The notes under the pieces are model-generated. The model was given only the letters and a program-made list of their open reading frames with translations, did not search any database and had not been told where the DNA came from. From an uncultured Ruminococcus sp. (GTDB lineage Bacteria; Bacillota; Clostridia; Oscillospirales; CAG-272): a DNA stretch of 6,756 nucleotides. Numbering within the stretch: position 1 is the stretch's first letter; each line of letters opens with the position of its first letter. Of the stretch, positions 1 through 6,415 are shown piece after piece. The translations under genes were made by a program, and so were the position numbers. Location: NCBI GenBank assembly GCA_902791785.1, contig CADAXH010000068.1, positions 1-6,756 of the forward strand. The letters run 5' to 3'.

Positions 1-482
1 GTCTTGATGGTTCCGTCCTGCTTGCCCTTTTCATATAGCTCGTGAAAAAACATCTTCATGACGGATATTTCTTTCAAATAGGGAAGCAGCTGTTCCTTTG
101 CTGCATGTTCATGAATGACATAAACGTTGAAGTTCTGATTGAAGCGAAGCAATTCTTTGTTGTTTTTGTAAAGGTCTATGAACAAATTAAGGTAAAAAAC
201 AAATTCTTCAGCTGCGGTCATTCTTTCCACGTTGCAGGCAGACCTTTTCTTTTTTGTTTGCTCACTGAATTCTCTCCATTTTCTTGTTCCAATGTCCAGA
301 ACAAGTTCGAGTTTTGTCTTGTAGTATCTGTAAAGGGTAGCAATTCCAACATGGCAGGCATTTGCAATTTCCTGCATACCCGTTGCTTCTATTCCTTTTT
401 CGGAAAAAATGCGAAAACCTGCAGATATCATTTCCTCTCTGCGGGCGGCCATTTCCAGTTCATCTTTTTCAATGTTTCTCAT
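1..482 (-). CDS. TetR-family transcriptional regulator (3' end outside window)
   Basis: This is a one-component DNA-binding repressor, partial here: 160 codons are visible and the C-terminus lies beyond the left edge. Residues about 13-60 form the TetR N-terminal three-helix DNA-binding domain. A helix with REEMISAGFRIFSEKGIEATGMQ-like character leads into the helix-turn-helix (QEIANACHVGIATLYRYY, about 37-54) and the usual following K-T-K-x-E-L. The visible rest is helical and would be the ligand-binding and dimer domain, too variable to suggest a ligand. The ATG at 480-482 is chosen because AAGGAAG stands 6 bases upstream and the N-terminal length fits the family. The gene follows lacZ in the same direction but has its own promoter behind the lacZ terminator. 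Two tandem palindromes over the promoter indicate autorepression. The target operon probably lies to the left of the window. Family call is firm; target and inducer are unknown. Confidence 0.9.
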   Translation of the reverse strand, partial: MRNIEKDELEMAARREEMISAGFRIFSEKGIEATGMQEIANACHVGIATLYRYYKTKLELVLDIGTRKWREFSEQTKKKRSACNVERMTAAEEFVFYLNLFIDLYKNNKELLRFNQNFNVYVIHEHAAKEQLLPYLKEISVMKMFFHELYEKGKQDGTIK

Positions 483-505
483 AGCAAACTTCCTTCTTCT
501 GTCGG

Positions 506-539
506 TGATAAACCATTTATCATGATAGATATATTATCA
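506..539. promoter_or_regulatory. Tandem TetR-type operators upstream of tetR
   Basis: Two 17-bp inverted repeats lie end to end: TGATAAACCATTTATCA at 506-522 and TGATAGATATATTATCA at 523-539. Each has the form TGATAR-N5-TTATCA, and the pair forms a larger imperfect palindrome at 505-540 centred on ATCATGAT. The block overlaps the -10 region and presumed start of tetR transcription, the normal place for TetR autorepression. Binding by this particular TetR protein is inferred from position and symmetry. Confidence 0.65.
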
Positions 540-559
540 CTATAATATGCCAATGTCAA
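531..559 (-). promoter_or_regulatory. Predicted tetR promoter
   Basis: On the minus strand a perfect -35 box TTGACA (554-559) is followed after 17 bases by TAATAT (531-536). An alternative -10, GATAAT at 533-538, would have a 15-base spacer. The -10 lies inside the right-hand operator palindrome, so repressor binding would block polymerase. The -35 starts exactly where the T-rich tail of the lacZ terminator ends. Confidence 0.6.
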
Positions 560-595
560 CAAACAAAAAGCAAGTCCGGTTTTCGCCGGACTTGC
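560..595 (-). terminator. Intrinsic terminator of lacZ
   Basis: Read on the minus strand, a perfect 10-bp stem (GCAAGTCCGG pairing with CCGGACTTGC, 570-579 with 586-595, 6-base loop) is followed by the T-rich tail CTTTTTGTTTG. It begins 4 bases after the lacZ stop codon, so lacZ transcription should end here. There is no T tract on the plus strand side, so it appears one-directional. Confidence 0.85.
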
Positions 596-599
596 GATG

Positions 600-3494
600 T
601 TAATCAATTATGAATTCAAATGAAAAATCTTCGTTGAAAATGTATTTGGGAAGCGGAATCGGGCCGCAGCTGTTTGAACCAATTCCTCCAACCTTGTAGT
701 TTATCAGAAGGAAAGTGTCTTCTGACGGAAGCAGTTCAAAATTGTGTCTTACACCGGTCATCATTTCCGGAGAATAGTGAAGTGCGCTGAATTCAAAACT
801 GTCTGATTCAGCCCTGAATTCGTTTTCTCCGTCGCTCAGAACCACATATTGGCAGTCTGTGTGGTTTCCGCATTCCTGCGGCCTGATGAACGGGACAAAT
901 TCAGAAGTCACATTTGATTTGAATATGCCCTTATATGCATGGTTCTTTAAGTCGCAGTAGTTGCATTCCGGACCCATTCCTTCGTATTCCAGTTTTTCAA
1001 AGCCCGATTTCAAATCGCACTGAAGAGCAAATCTCGGAATCTGTTCAATCTTGTAATTCTTTTCTCTCTTTGCATCAATATGAATTTTTAATCCTTTGTC
1101 TGACGGAGTGAATTTCACTGTGAGATAAAACATCGGGAATTTCGAAGCTGCTCCGAACACTCCTGACAGGGTCAGTGTTTTATTATCGACAGATGCTTGA
1201 TAAACATGGAATTTATTGTGCCGGACATATAGTTCATTCCAGTTGTTTATAACATTTCTGTCATTGTCAATCGGCGCTCTCCATGATGTAAAATGTGCCG
1301 GTGTGTTGAACAACTGTACACCGTTTTTTAAAAACTCTGTGATTTCGCCATGGACTGTGTCAACTACAACCCTGGTGTTTTTGAATTCAATAGTCGCAAA
1401 TCTTCCGGTTAGAGTGGTTGAACCTGATTCTTTGAATTCCGGTGCTGCTTTTGAATAAGGTAGAGCAGACTGGCAGAGGGCCAGTTCGTATCCTTTTTTT
1501 GCAAAGAATGAGTCTTCTGCAAGAACTATAGACGCTTCAACATACGATTGAACATCGGAACTGTATTCAAAGTTAAGTTTGTATGACTTCTTTTCATGTG
1601 CTTCAACGTCAGGGGGGATAACCGTAATTAGTTTCCTGTTTTTTCCCTGTCTTAAATAGATTTCGACATTGCAGTAATCTGAAAGGTTTGTGAAATCAAG
1701 CCTGTTTTCTATTGTCAGAACACCATTTGAGTATTTGACATCTGCAGGTCTGATTGCCTGTTTTAACGAGAGAAGGCCAATGTGAGGAGTTCTGTCGGGG
1801 TATGTGAGTCCGTCAACGCAGAAAACATCGTCATTGGGGAAATCGTTGAAATCGCCTCCGTAGTAGTATTTTCCGTCGATTTCACTTGCATGATCAGCCC
1901 ACTCCCATACGCATCCACCGCAAAGTCTTGGGTATTTGTTAATAATCTCCCAAGTATCTTCATATTCACCTGCGCCAAGGCCCATTGCGTGACCATATTC
2001 ACACATGTAGAACGGCATTTTCTCATTTTCTTTGTTGATGCCTTTTTGTTCAATGTACGGAATGTCCGGATACATTATACTGTACACGTCGACACATGGG
2101 TCTATAACTCTTGGTTCGCCCTCTTTTTTGAATCTGAAAGCGGTTCTTGTACCTTCATAGTGAATTAATCTCGATTTATCCCTTTTTCTGATCCATCTGG
2201 ACATTGCTTTGTGATTCTCTCCGAACTCCGTTTCATTTCCGAGAGACCAGAAAATAACGCACGGGCTGTTTTTGTCCCTTTCAAGAGTTCGCTGCATTCT
2301 GTCTATAAAGGCTTTTTTCCAGTCGGGATGAGAGGCCAGATCTGCACTGTGGTCAACAAACCATTCGTTCCAGGCGCCTTCCACACCATGTCCCTCGAGA
2401 TCGCATTCGTCTATCACATAAAAGCCGAGTTCGTCGCACATCTCCAGGAATCTCGGAGGATTTGGATAGTGAGAGGTTCTTATTGCATTTATGTTGTGTC
2501 TTTTCATGATGATCAGATCTTTCATCATGTCATCTTCTGTTACGGTATATCCTGTTTTTGGATTGGTGTCGTGTCTGTTTACGCCTTTTATTTTGATTGG
2601 CTTACCGTTTATGCAGAGAATTGTTCCTTTTTTTACGGAAACAGTTCTGAATCCGAATTTTTTTGCTATGTATTCTCCGGAACATTTTATTACCAGTGTG
2701 TACAGATTGGGCGTTTCCGCCGTCCAGGTTTTTGGATTCTCAACATCTCCAAAGGGAAGCTTCTGACCGTCAGGAGATATTAAACTCAGCTCGGGATCTG
2801 CATTTCCAATCGAGTCGCATTCAAAAGATATCTTCCCGTCGTATGAAGCATGAATAAAAAAGTCCCTGATATGATTTTCGGGTCTTCTAAGTATGTATAC
2901 ATCCCTGAAAATGCCGTTGAATCTGAAGCAGTCCTGATCTTCAATGTATGTCGCATCGCTGTATGTGTATACTTTGACTGTGATTGAGTTTTTTCCTTCG
3001 GTCACTAATTTTGTAATGTCGAACTCGGAAGGAAGTCTCGATCCTTTTGACATTCCTGCAAACACGTTGTTTATGTACAGCTCAAACATCGAACACACAC
3101 CGTCAAACATTATGTATGTCTGCAAGCTGCAGTCGTCAATCTCAAATGTTCTGTTATATATGCCTACGGGGTTGTCCAGCGGCACATTGGGCATGTAATA
3201 AGGTATCTGATAGTTTATATTTGTGTACTGAAAATTCCCGTGTCCTGAAAACTGCCAGCATGACGGAACGGTGATCTTTTCGTCATATTTGACTTCGCTG
3301 ATTTTCTCCGGAACGCTCACGGGTGAATCGAAATATGTGAATTTCCATTTTCCGTTCAGCGACATATACCGGTCATTGTCTGTTTTTCCTCCGGAAAGTG
3401 CGGACCTTTTGGTTGAAGCAGGTATGTAGTATGATCTTGGTTCTAGTCTGTTTATCCCTGTGATATTTGGATCAAATATGTTTTCTTTCTTCAT
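600..3494 (-). CDS. lacZ: Beta-galactosidase, glycoside hydrolase family 2
   Basis: This enzyme hydrolyses terminal beta-D-galactosides such as lactose to galactose by a retaining mechanism, in the cytoplasm. At 964 residues it is complete and slightly shorter than the 1024-residue E. coli LacZ. Domains in order: jelly-roll sugar-binding domain about 15-200 (SLNGKWKF, GSRLPSEFD, EDQD then GIFRDV), an immunoglobulin-like domain about 203-285, a TIM barrel about 287-580, a linking domain about 590-690, and the C-terminal small-chain domain about 700-960 (RAPIDND, EGMGPECNY). Catalytic residues by motif: acid/base Glu421 in WSLGNE, nucleophile Glu499 in MCEYGHAMG. Glu367 and His369 (EGHG) match E. 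coli Mg ligands 416 and 418; His308 and His342 match 357 and 391. There is no signal peptide. AGGAG stands 5 bases before the ATG. The gene appears monocistronic, with its own promoter and terminator. No sugar permease is adjacent. Cys943 occupies the place of E. coli Trp999. Confidence 0.96.
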   Translation of the reverse strand: MKKENIFDPNITGINRLEPRSYYIPASTKRSALSGGKTDNDRYMSLNGKWKFTYFDSPVSVPEKISEVKYDEKITVPSCWQFSGHGNFQYTNINYQIPYYMPNVPLDNPVGIYNRTFEIDDCSLQTYIMFDGVCSMFELYINNVFAGMSKGSRLPSEFDITKLVTEGKNSITVKVYTYSDATYIEDQDCFRFNGIFRDVYILRRPENHIRDFFIHASYDGKISFECDSIGNADPELSLISPDGQKLPFGDVENPKTWTAETPNLYTLVIKCSGEYIAKKFGFRTVSVKKGTILCINGKPIKIKGVNRHDTNPKTGYTVTEDDMMKDLIIMKRHNINAIRTSHYPNPPRFLEMCDELGFYVIDECDLEGHGVEGAWNEWFVDHSADLASHPDWKKAFIDRMQRTLERDKNSPCVIFWSLGNETEFGENHKAMSRWIRKRDKSRLIHYEGTRTAFRFKKEGEPRVIDPCVDVYSIMYPDIPYIEQKGINKENEKMPFYMCEYGHAMGLGAGEYEDTWEIINKYPRLCGGCVWEWADHASEIDGKYYYGGDFNDFPNDDVFCVDGLTYPDRTPHIGLLSLKQAIRPADVKYSNGVLTIENRLDFTNLSDYCNVEIYLRQGKNRKLITVIPPDVEAHEKKSYKLNFEYSSDVQSYVEASIVLAEDSFFAKKGYELALCQSALPYSKAAPEFKESGSTTLTGRFATIEFKNTRVVVDTVHGEITEFLKNGVQLFNTPAHFTSWRAPIDNDRNVINNWNELYVRHNKFHVYQASVDNKTLTLSGVFGAASKFPMFYLTVKFTPSDKGLKIHIDAKREKNYKIEQIPRFALQCDLKSGFEKLEYEGMGPECNYCDLKNHAYKGIFKSNVTSEFVPFIRPQECGNHTDCQYVVLSDGENEFRAESDSFEFSALHYSPEMMTGVRHNFELLPSEDTFLLINYKVGGIGSNSCGPIPLPKYIFNEDFSFEFIID

Positions 3495-3519
3495 AACAAC
3501 TCCTAAATGGTTTTTTTCA

Positions 3520-3533
3520 TTGTAATTTTACAA
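3520..3533. promoter_or_regulatory. Candidate operator over the lacZ -10 box
   Basis: The 14-bp inverted repeat TTGTAATTTTACAA has 6-bp arms (TTGTAA and TTACAA on the other strand) around two central bases. It covers the predicted lacZ -10 box, where a repressor would act. AT-rich DNA produces short palindromes by chance, so this is a candidate only. A second palindrome, CATGAAATCATG at 3557-3568, lies just upstream of the -35 box. Confidence 0.3.
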
Positions 3534-3553
3534 CAATTCCATCCCTAACTCAA
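3525..3553 (-). promoter_or_regulatory. Predicted lacZ promoter
   Basis: On the minus strand TTGAGT (3548-3553) and TAAAAT (3525-3530) are separated by exactly 17 bases. A start about 7 bases further on leaves a 5' leader of roughly 25 bases containing the AGGAG ribosome site at 3500-3504. The boxes are 4/6 and 5/6 matches to the vegetative consensus. No experimental support is available. Confidence 0.5.
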
Positions 3554-3600
3554 CATCATGAAATCATGCTTTTCAGTTCAAATATGTGGTCAATTTTCTA

Positions 3601-3628
3601 TTGATTTTATCTTTCATTGTGGTAAAAT
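3601..3628 (+). promoter_or_regulatory. Predicted promoter of the cyclase-permease operon
   Basis: TTGATT (3601-3606) and TAAAAT (3623-3628) are 16 bases apart, with a TGG extended -10 element at 3620-3622. Transcription would start near 3635, giving a leader of about 45 bases. It diverges from the lacZ promoter, with the two -35 boxes about 47 bases apart, so a regulator bound between them could affect both. Confidence 0.5.
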
Positions 3629-3669
3629 ATCTTCTTGTATCAATCTATTACTAATTTTCTATAAAATGC

Positions 3670-3673
3670 AGGG
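3670..3673 (+). promoter_or_regulatory. Ribosome binding site that decides the cyclase start
   Basis: AGGG lies 6 bases before the ATG at 3680. A TTG codon in the same frame at 3674 directly abuts this site, leaving no spacing, so the ATG is the better start. Confidence 0.55.
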
Positions 3674-3679
3674 TTGAAA

Positions 3680-5023
3680 ATGAAAGACAAGAATTATTCA
3701 AGAGGCATTTCAATAAAAAGACTGAACTATATTATGGCTGCCATTACCATAATAGTTTCAGTATTATTGCTGATTGTGTCTTACCGGACATTGACGATTT
3801 ACAATTCTTTGACAGATAGGACCGAAGTATCAGTCAAAGGTCAGAAGAGCGCTCAGGACGTACAGGAAGCTTCTGACTATCTCACCGAACAGGTCCGCTG
3901 TTTTGTCGAGTCCGGAGAAAGGCAGTATCTGGATGCGTATTTTGAAGAAAGCGATGTGACACAAAGAAGAGAAAAGGCACTTGAAGAACTTGGAAAGCAG
4001 TTTAAAGGAACAACTGTTTTCACGGCTCTTGAGCAGGCCGAAAAGCAGTCGATGAATTTGATGAACACTGAGTTTTATGCAATGAGATTGACTGTTGATG
4101 CTTACGGATATGATCTTTCTTCATTTCCTGCAGCTGTTCAGAATGTAACTCTGACTGATACTGATGCGGCTCTGTCAAATCCGGAAAAGAAGGAAAGAGC
4201 ACGCCAGCTTGTTTTTGATGACAATTATCATCTTCAGAAAGCAATTATATCTGCAAAGACTCAGGAGTGTCTGAATACAATCATAAATTCACTGGAAAAT
4301 AAACAAAGTGATACAGCAAATCAGTTCAGCTTTATCATTCGAGTTGAACAAGGGCTGATAATTGCATTGATTGTCATAGTTCTTATAATCGTTCTTTTGA
4401 CAACATTCCAGGTGATTGCTCCGCTTATAAAAGCAATTCCTCATATCCAGTCCGACAAACCGATACCGATAAGCGGTTCAGAAGAGTTCCGTTATTTGGC
4501 TAGTACATACAACAAGATCTATGAAGAGAACAAGAGCCAGAAAGAAGAACTTGAGTTTGAAGCTTCTCATGATCAGTTGACGGGAGCATTAAACAGAAAA
4601 GGCTTTGAAAAGATACTTCAGGGTGTTGGCAATACAAAAACTGCTCTTCTTTTAATTGATGTCGACAGGTTTAAGAGAATCAATGACACATATGGACACG
4701 CAGAAGGCGATAAGGTCTTGTCAAAACTGACTCAGGTACTGTCTTCTCATTTCCATACAGGGTATGCGCTTTGCAGAATCGGAGGAGACGAATTCGTTTT
4801 GTTTTTGCCTGATGTGGGACCGGAAAAGAAAGAAGAGATTAATCAGAAGGTAAATGAAATAAACAATGTTCTGGAAAGGTGCGAGGACACTCCTCCTACT
4901 TCTATCAGCGTCGGAGTTGCTTTCGGTGACAATGAAGACGGAATTGTGGTCTACAAAAAAGCCGATATTGCACTTTACAGAGTTAAGGAAAACGGAAGAC
5001 GCGGATGCGCGTTTTACGAATGA
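3680..5023 (+). CDS. Membrane-bound diguanylate cyclase with extracytoplasmic sensor region
   Basis: This protein makes cyclic di-GMP from two GTP. In the 447-residue form starting at the ATG, a transmembrane helix (about 15-38) leads into a roughly 180-residue, mostly helical extracytoplasmic region. Its first part (ASDYLTEQVRCFVESG and following) resembles four-helix-bundle or CHASE3-like sensors. A second transmembrane helix (about 220-246) and a short linker (about 250-290) follow, then the GGDEF domain (about 295-447). The active site looks intact: Asp327 in LIDVDRFK, Asn335 and Asp344 in the substrate loop, and GGDEF at 368-372. The RxxD inhibitory I-site that normally lies five residues before GGDEF is replaced by H-T-G-Y, so feedback inhibition by c-di-GMP at this site is not expected. 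No EAL or HD-GYP domain is present. The permease starts 20 bases downstream, suggesting one transcript. Ligand unknown. Confidence 0.93.
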   Translation: MKDKNYSRGISIKRLNYIMAAITIIVSVLLLIVSYRTLTIYNSLTDRTEVSVKGQKSAQDVQEASDYLTEQVRCFVESGERQYLDAYFEESDVTQRREKALEELGKQFKGTTVFTALEQAEKQSMNLMNTEFYAMRLTVDAYGYDLSSFPAAVQNVTLTDTDAALSNPEKKERARQLVFDDNYHLQKAIISAKTQECLNTIINSLENKQSDTANQFSFIIRVEQGLIIALIVIVLIIVLLTTFQVIAPLIKAIPHIQSDKPIPISGSEEFRYLASTYNKIYEENKSQKEELEFEASHDQLTGALNRKGFEKILQGVGNTKTALLLIDVDRFKRINDTYGHAEGDKVLSKLTQVLSSHFHTGYALCRIGGDEFVLFLPDVGPEKKEEINQKVNEINNVLERCEDTPPTSISVGVAFGDNEDGIVVYKKADIALYRVKENGRRGCAFYE

Positions 5024-5024
5024 T

Positions 5025-5030
5025 AAGGGG
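5025..5030 (+). promoter_or_regulatory. Distant ribosome binding site of the permease gene
   Basis: AAGGGG is the only purine-rich site before the ATG at 5044, with an unusually long 13-base gap. An in-frame TAA at 5035-5037 rules out any earlier start. The site begins 1 base after the cyclase stop codon, so translation may be coupled to the upstream gene. Confidence 0.4.
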
Positions 5031-5043
5031 AAATTAAGTTAAT

Positions 5044-6156
5044 ATGAAAACAAAAGTTGTGCGTTTTTTTAAAACGCACACTGTGTTTTGTGTGGCAGTT
5101 GTTTGTGCGGTTGTGAGCTGTTTTTTTGTTCCGCCGGACAAAGAGTATCTGAATTATATAGATTACAAGACCATAGCATGTCTGTTTGCAACACTGGCGG
5201 TTGTATGTGCTTTGAGAAACATAATGTTTTTTACAATCATTTCAAGAAAGATCGTGAGGGTGGTCGGAAATCTTAAGGCATTGGCAATTACACTGATTGT
5301 AATGACCTTTATCGGATCGATGCTTATTGCCAACGACATGGCTTTGATCACGTTTTTGCCGCTTGGATATTTATCTCTGTCTGTTACAGGACAGGAAAAA
5401 CACAGTGCGTACATTTTTATACTGCAAAATATTTCAGCAAACCTCGGAGGCATGCTTACTCCGTTTGGTAACCCGCAAAATCTGTACCTGTATTCGTATT
5501 TTAATATACCTACGGGCGAGTTCATGGGAATAATGGCTATACCATTTATTCTAGCAGTTTTGATGCTCGTAGCTTGCTGTCTTCCGTTGCCTGCAGAAAA
5601 ACTGAAAGTGGATGAACAGGTAGCTAAGCCTCTGCCAAAGTTTAAAACGGTTTTGTACATAGTATTGTTTGCTTTATCCATATTGGCTGTCTTCAGAGTG
5701 TTGCCTTATCCCATAGTTGCCGCTTTGATTCTAGTCGTGTTTTTGTTTGTTGACAGGGAAGCACTTGCTGCTGTAGATTATCCGCTGTTACTAACTTTCG
5801 TGGCTTTCTTCATATTTGCAGGAAATATGTCAAGGCTGACTATTATTCACGATATGCTTTCAGGACTTCTGGAGAAGAGCACATTCATTGTTTCTCTTGC
5901 ATCGTGTCAGGTTATAAGCAATGTTCCCACTGCAATATTGTTGTCAAGATTTACTGACAATTTCAAAGAGTTGCTGCTGGGTGTTAATATTGGCGGCACA
6001 GGAACGCTCATAGCTTCACTTGCAAGTCTGATTACATACAGTGAATACAAAAAACTGTATCCAAACGAAGGAAAAAAATACATAAGAATTTTTATTCTTT
6101 TGAATTTGTTGTTTCTGGTGGTGCTTGGAGCGATTGTGTACTTTTTCCTTATTTGA
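5044..6156 (+). CDS. SLC13/ArsB-like (ion transporter superfamily) anion permease
   Basis: This is a secondary transporter in the cytoplasmic membrane, of about 370 residues with around ten hydrophobic segments. It is at the short end for the family. Two pseudo-symmetric halves are visible. The first has IANDMALITFLPL (about 95-107) followed by NLGGMLTPFGNPQN (133-146). The second has SNVPTAILL (292-300) followed by NIGGTGTLIAS (315-325). Such paired N-x-x and GG-x-x-T motifs mark the SLC13, ArsB, CitMHS and NhaD type permeases, in which each half gives one hairpin to the substrate site. Known substrates in this superfamily include dicarboxylates, citrate, sulfate, arsenite and Na+/H+; the sequence does not decide between them. 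No ArsR or ArsA gene is nearby, so arsenite export is not favoured. It is the second gene of the cyclase operon, with a terminator 18 bases after its stop. Confidence 0.85.
   Translation: MKTKVVRFFKTHTVFCVAVVCAVVSCFFVPPDKEYLNYIDYKTIACLFATLAVVCALRNIMFFTIISRKIVRVVGNLKALAITLIVMTFIGSMLIANDMALITFLPLGYLSLSVTGQEKHSAYIFILQNISANLGGMLTPFGNPQNLYLYSYFNIPTGEFMGIMAIPFILAVLMLVACCLPLPAEKLKVDEQVAKPLPKFKTVLYIVLFALSILAVFRVLPYPIVAALILVVFLFVDREALAAVDYPLLLTFVAFFIFAGNMSRLTIIHDMLSGLLEKSTFIVSLASCQVISNVPTAILLSRFTDNFKELLLGVNIGGTGTLIASLASLITYSEYKKLYPNEGKKYIRIFILLNLLFLVVLGAIVYFFLI
5058..5080 (+). promoter_or_regulatory. Stable hairpin in the first codons of the permease gene
   Basis: A perfect 10-bp inverted repeat (TGTGCGTTTT, 3-base loop TTT, AAAACGCACA) starts 14 bases after the A of the ATG, spanning codons 5-13. 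In mRNA it would fold close to the ribosome initiation footprint and could dampen or regulate translation. It could also be chance, since the T and A runs also encode Phe-Phe-Lys. There is no uninterrupted T tract after it, so a terminator is unlikely. Confidence 0.45.
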
Positions 6157-6174
6157 TCAATTTAATATGTTTAT

Positions 6175-6210
6175 AAAAACAGGGGCTGCAAAATCACAGC
6201 CCCTGTTTTT
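6175..6210. terminator. Strong intrinsic terminator, probably bidirectional
   Basis: A 14-bp perfect stem, including the GC-rich core CAGGGGCTG/CAGCCCCTG, has an 8-base loop at 6189-6196 and is flanked by an A run on the left and a T run on the right. It can therefore terminate in both directions. On the plus strand it ends the cyclase-permease operon. On the minus strand it would have ended the gene whose remnant lies at 6194-6415. Confidence 0.9.
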
Positions 6211-6415
6211 CGGGAACAACTACTTGTACACAAAAGTTATTGTTTTCTTCGTAAAAATCTAGCATGCCGCTGTATTTATGAACTATTTTTTTACCATATA
6301 TCCCTGAAAACGCACCATTTATCCCAGGACTATTGAAATTGACAGGTTTATAAAAGATACTTTTCGTAGGCGAAACCCGTTCATTGTTATTAGGAAAGGA
6401 AACAAGTTTATGAAA
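6194..6415 (-). pseudogene. C-terminal remnant of a GHKL-type sensor histidine kinase
   Basis: An open stretch of 73 codons ends with TGA at 6194-6196, inside the loop of the terminator. Its last 33 residues, beginning GKKIVHKYSGMLDF, continuing through EENNNF and ending VQVVVPEKQGL, closely resemble the final helix and strands of the GHKL ATPase domain (HATPase_c_5) of AgrC/LytS-type kinases, where a pattern like IVEKYNG-x-L-x-F then ENN-x-F-x-V is usual. An upstream PTKS also fits that region. The histidine, N-box and clear G-boxes are absent. A stop codon at 6416-6418 closes the frame, and the plus-strand gene at 6410 occupies the place where the rest should be. I infer a truncated, nonfunctional remnant. 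The alternative is chance similarity in noncoding DNA, but the strand, ending and terminator agree with a former gene. Confidence 0.55.
6333..6361 (+). promoter_or_regulatory. Weak candidate promoter of the secreted-protein gene
   Basis: TTGAAA (6333-6338) and GATACT (6356-6361) are 17 bases apart, giving 5/6 and 4/6 consensus matches. A start near 6368 would leave a leader of about 42 bases before the ATG. A perfect TTGACA at 6339-6344 overlaps it but has no good -10 box at proper spacing. Confidence 0.3.

Noticed and set aside
479..523. 14-codon upstream open frame on the minus strand whose TGA overlaps the tetR ATG (ATGA)
   Set aside because: It has no ribosome site, and its ATG falls at about the predicted transcription start and in the centre of the operator block, so a leader peptide is unlikely.
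42..545. Long open frame on the plus strand, 167 codons
   Set aside because: It lies opposite the TetR gene, whose minus-strand translation has a clear helix-turn-helix, ribosome site and promoter. The plus-strand translation resembles no protein family I know and is Phe/Cys-rich, as expected for an antisense shadow.
1763..2783. Several open frames overlapping lacZ (minus 1763-2053; plus 1782-2168, 2211-2783, 2491-2766)
   Set aside because: All lie inside the continuous, motif-rich lacZ frame and have no recognisable motifs of their own.
3674..3679. TTG at 3674 as start of the diguanylate cyclase
   Set aside because: It directly abuts the AGGG ribosome site with no spacing; the ATG at 3680 has 6 bases of spacing and is the stronger codon.
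5163..5681. Open frame of 172 codons on the minus strand
   Set aside because: It is antisense to the conserved permease motifs, with no promoter or ribosome site seen; treated as a shadow.
6362..6375. Small hairpin TTTCG-TAGG-CGAAA before the secreted-protein gene, considered as part of a c-di-GMP or other riboswitch
   Set aside because: The stem is only 5 bp, the conserved cores of known riboswitches are not visible, and the stretch is explained as former kinase coding sequence.
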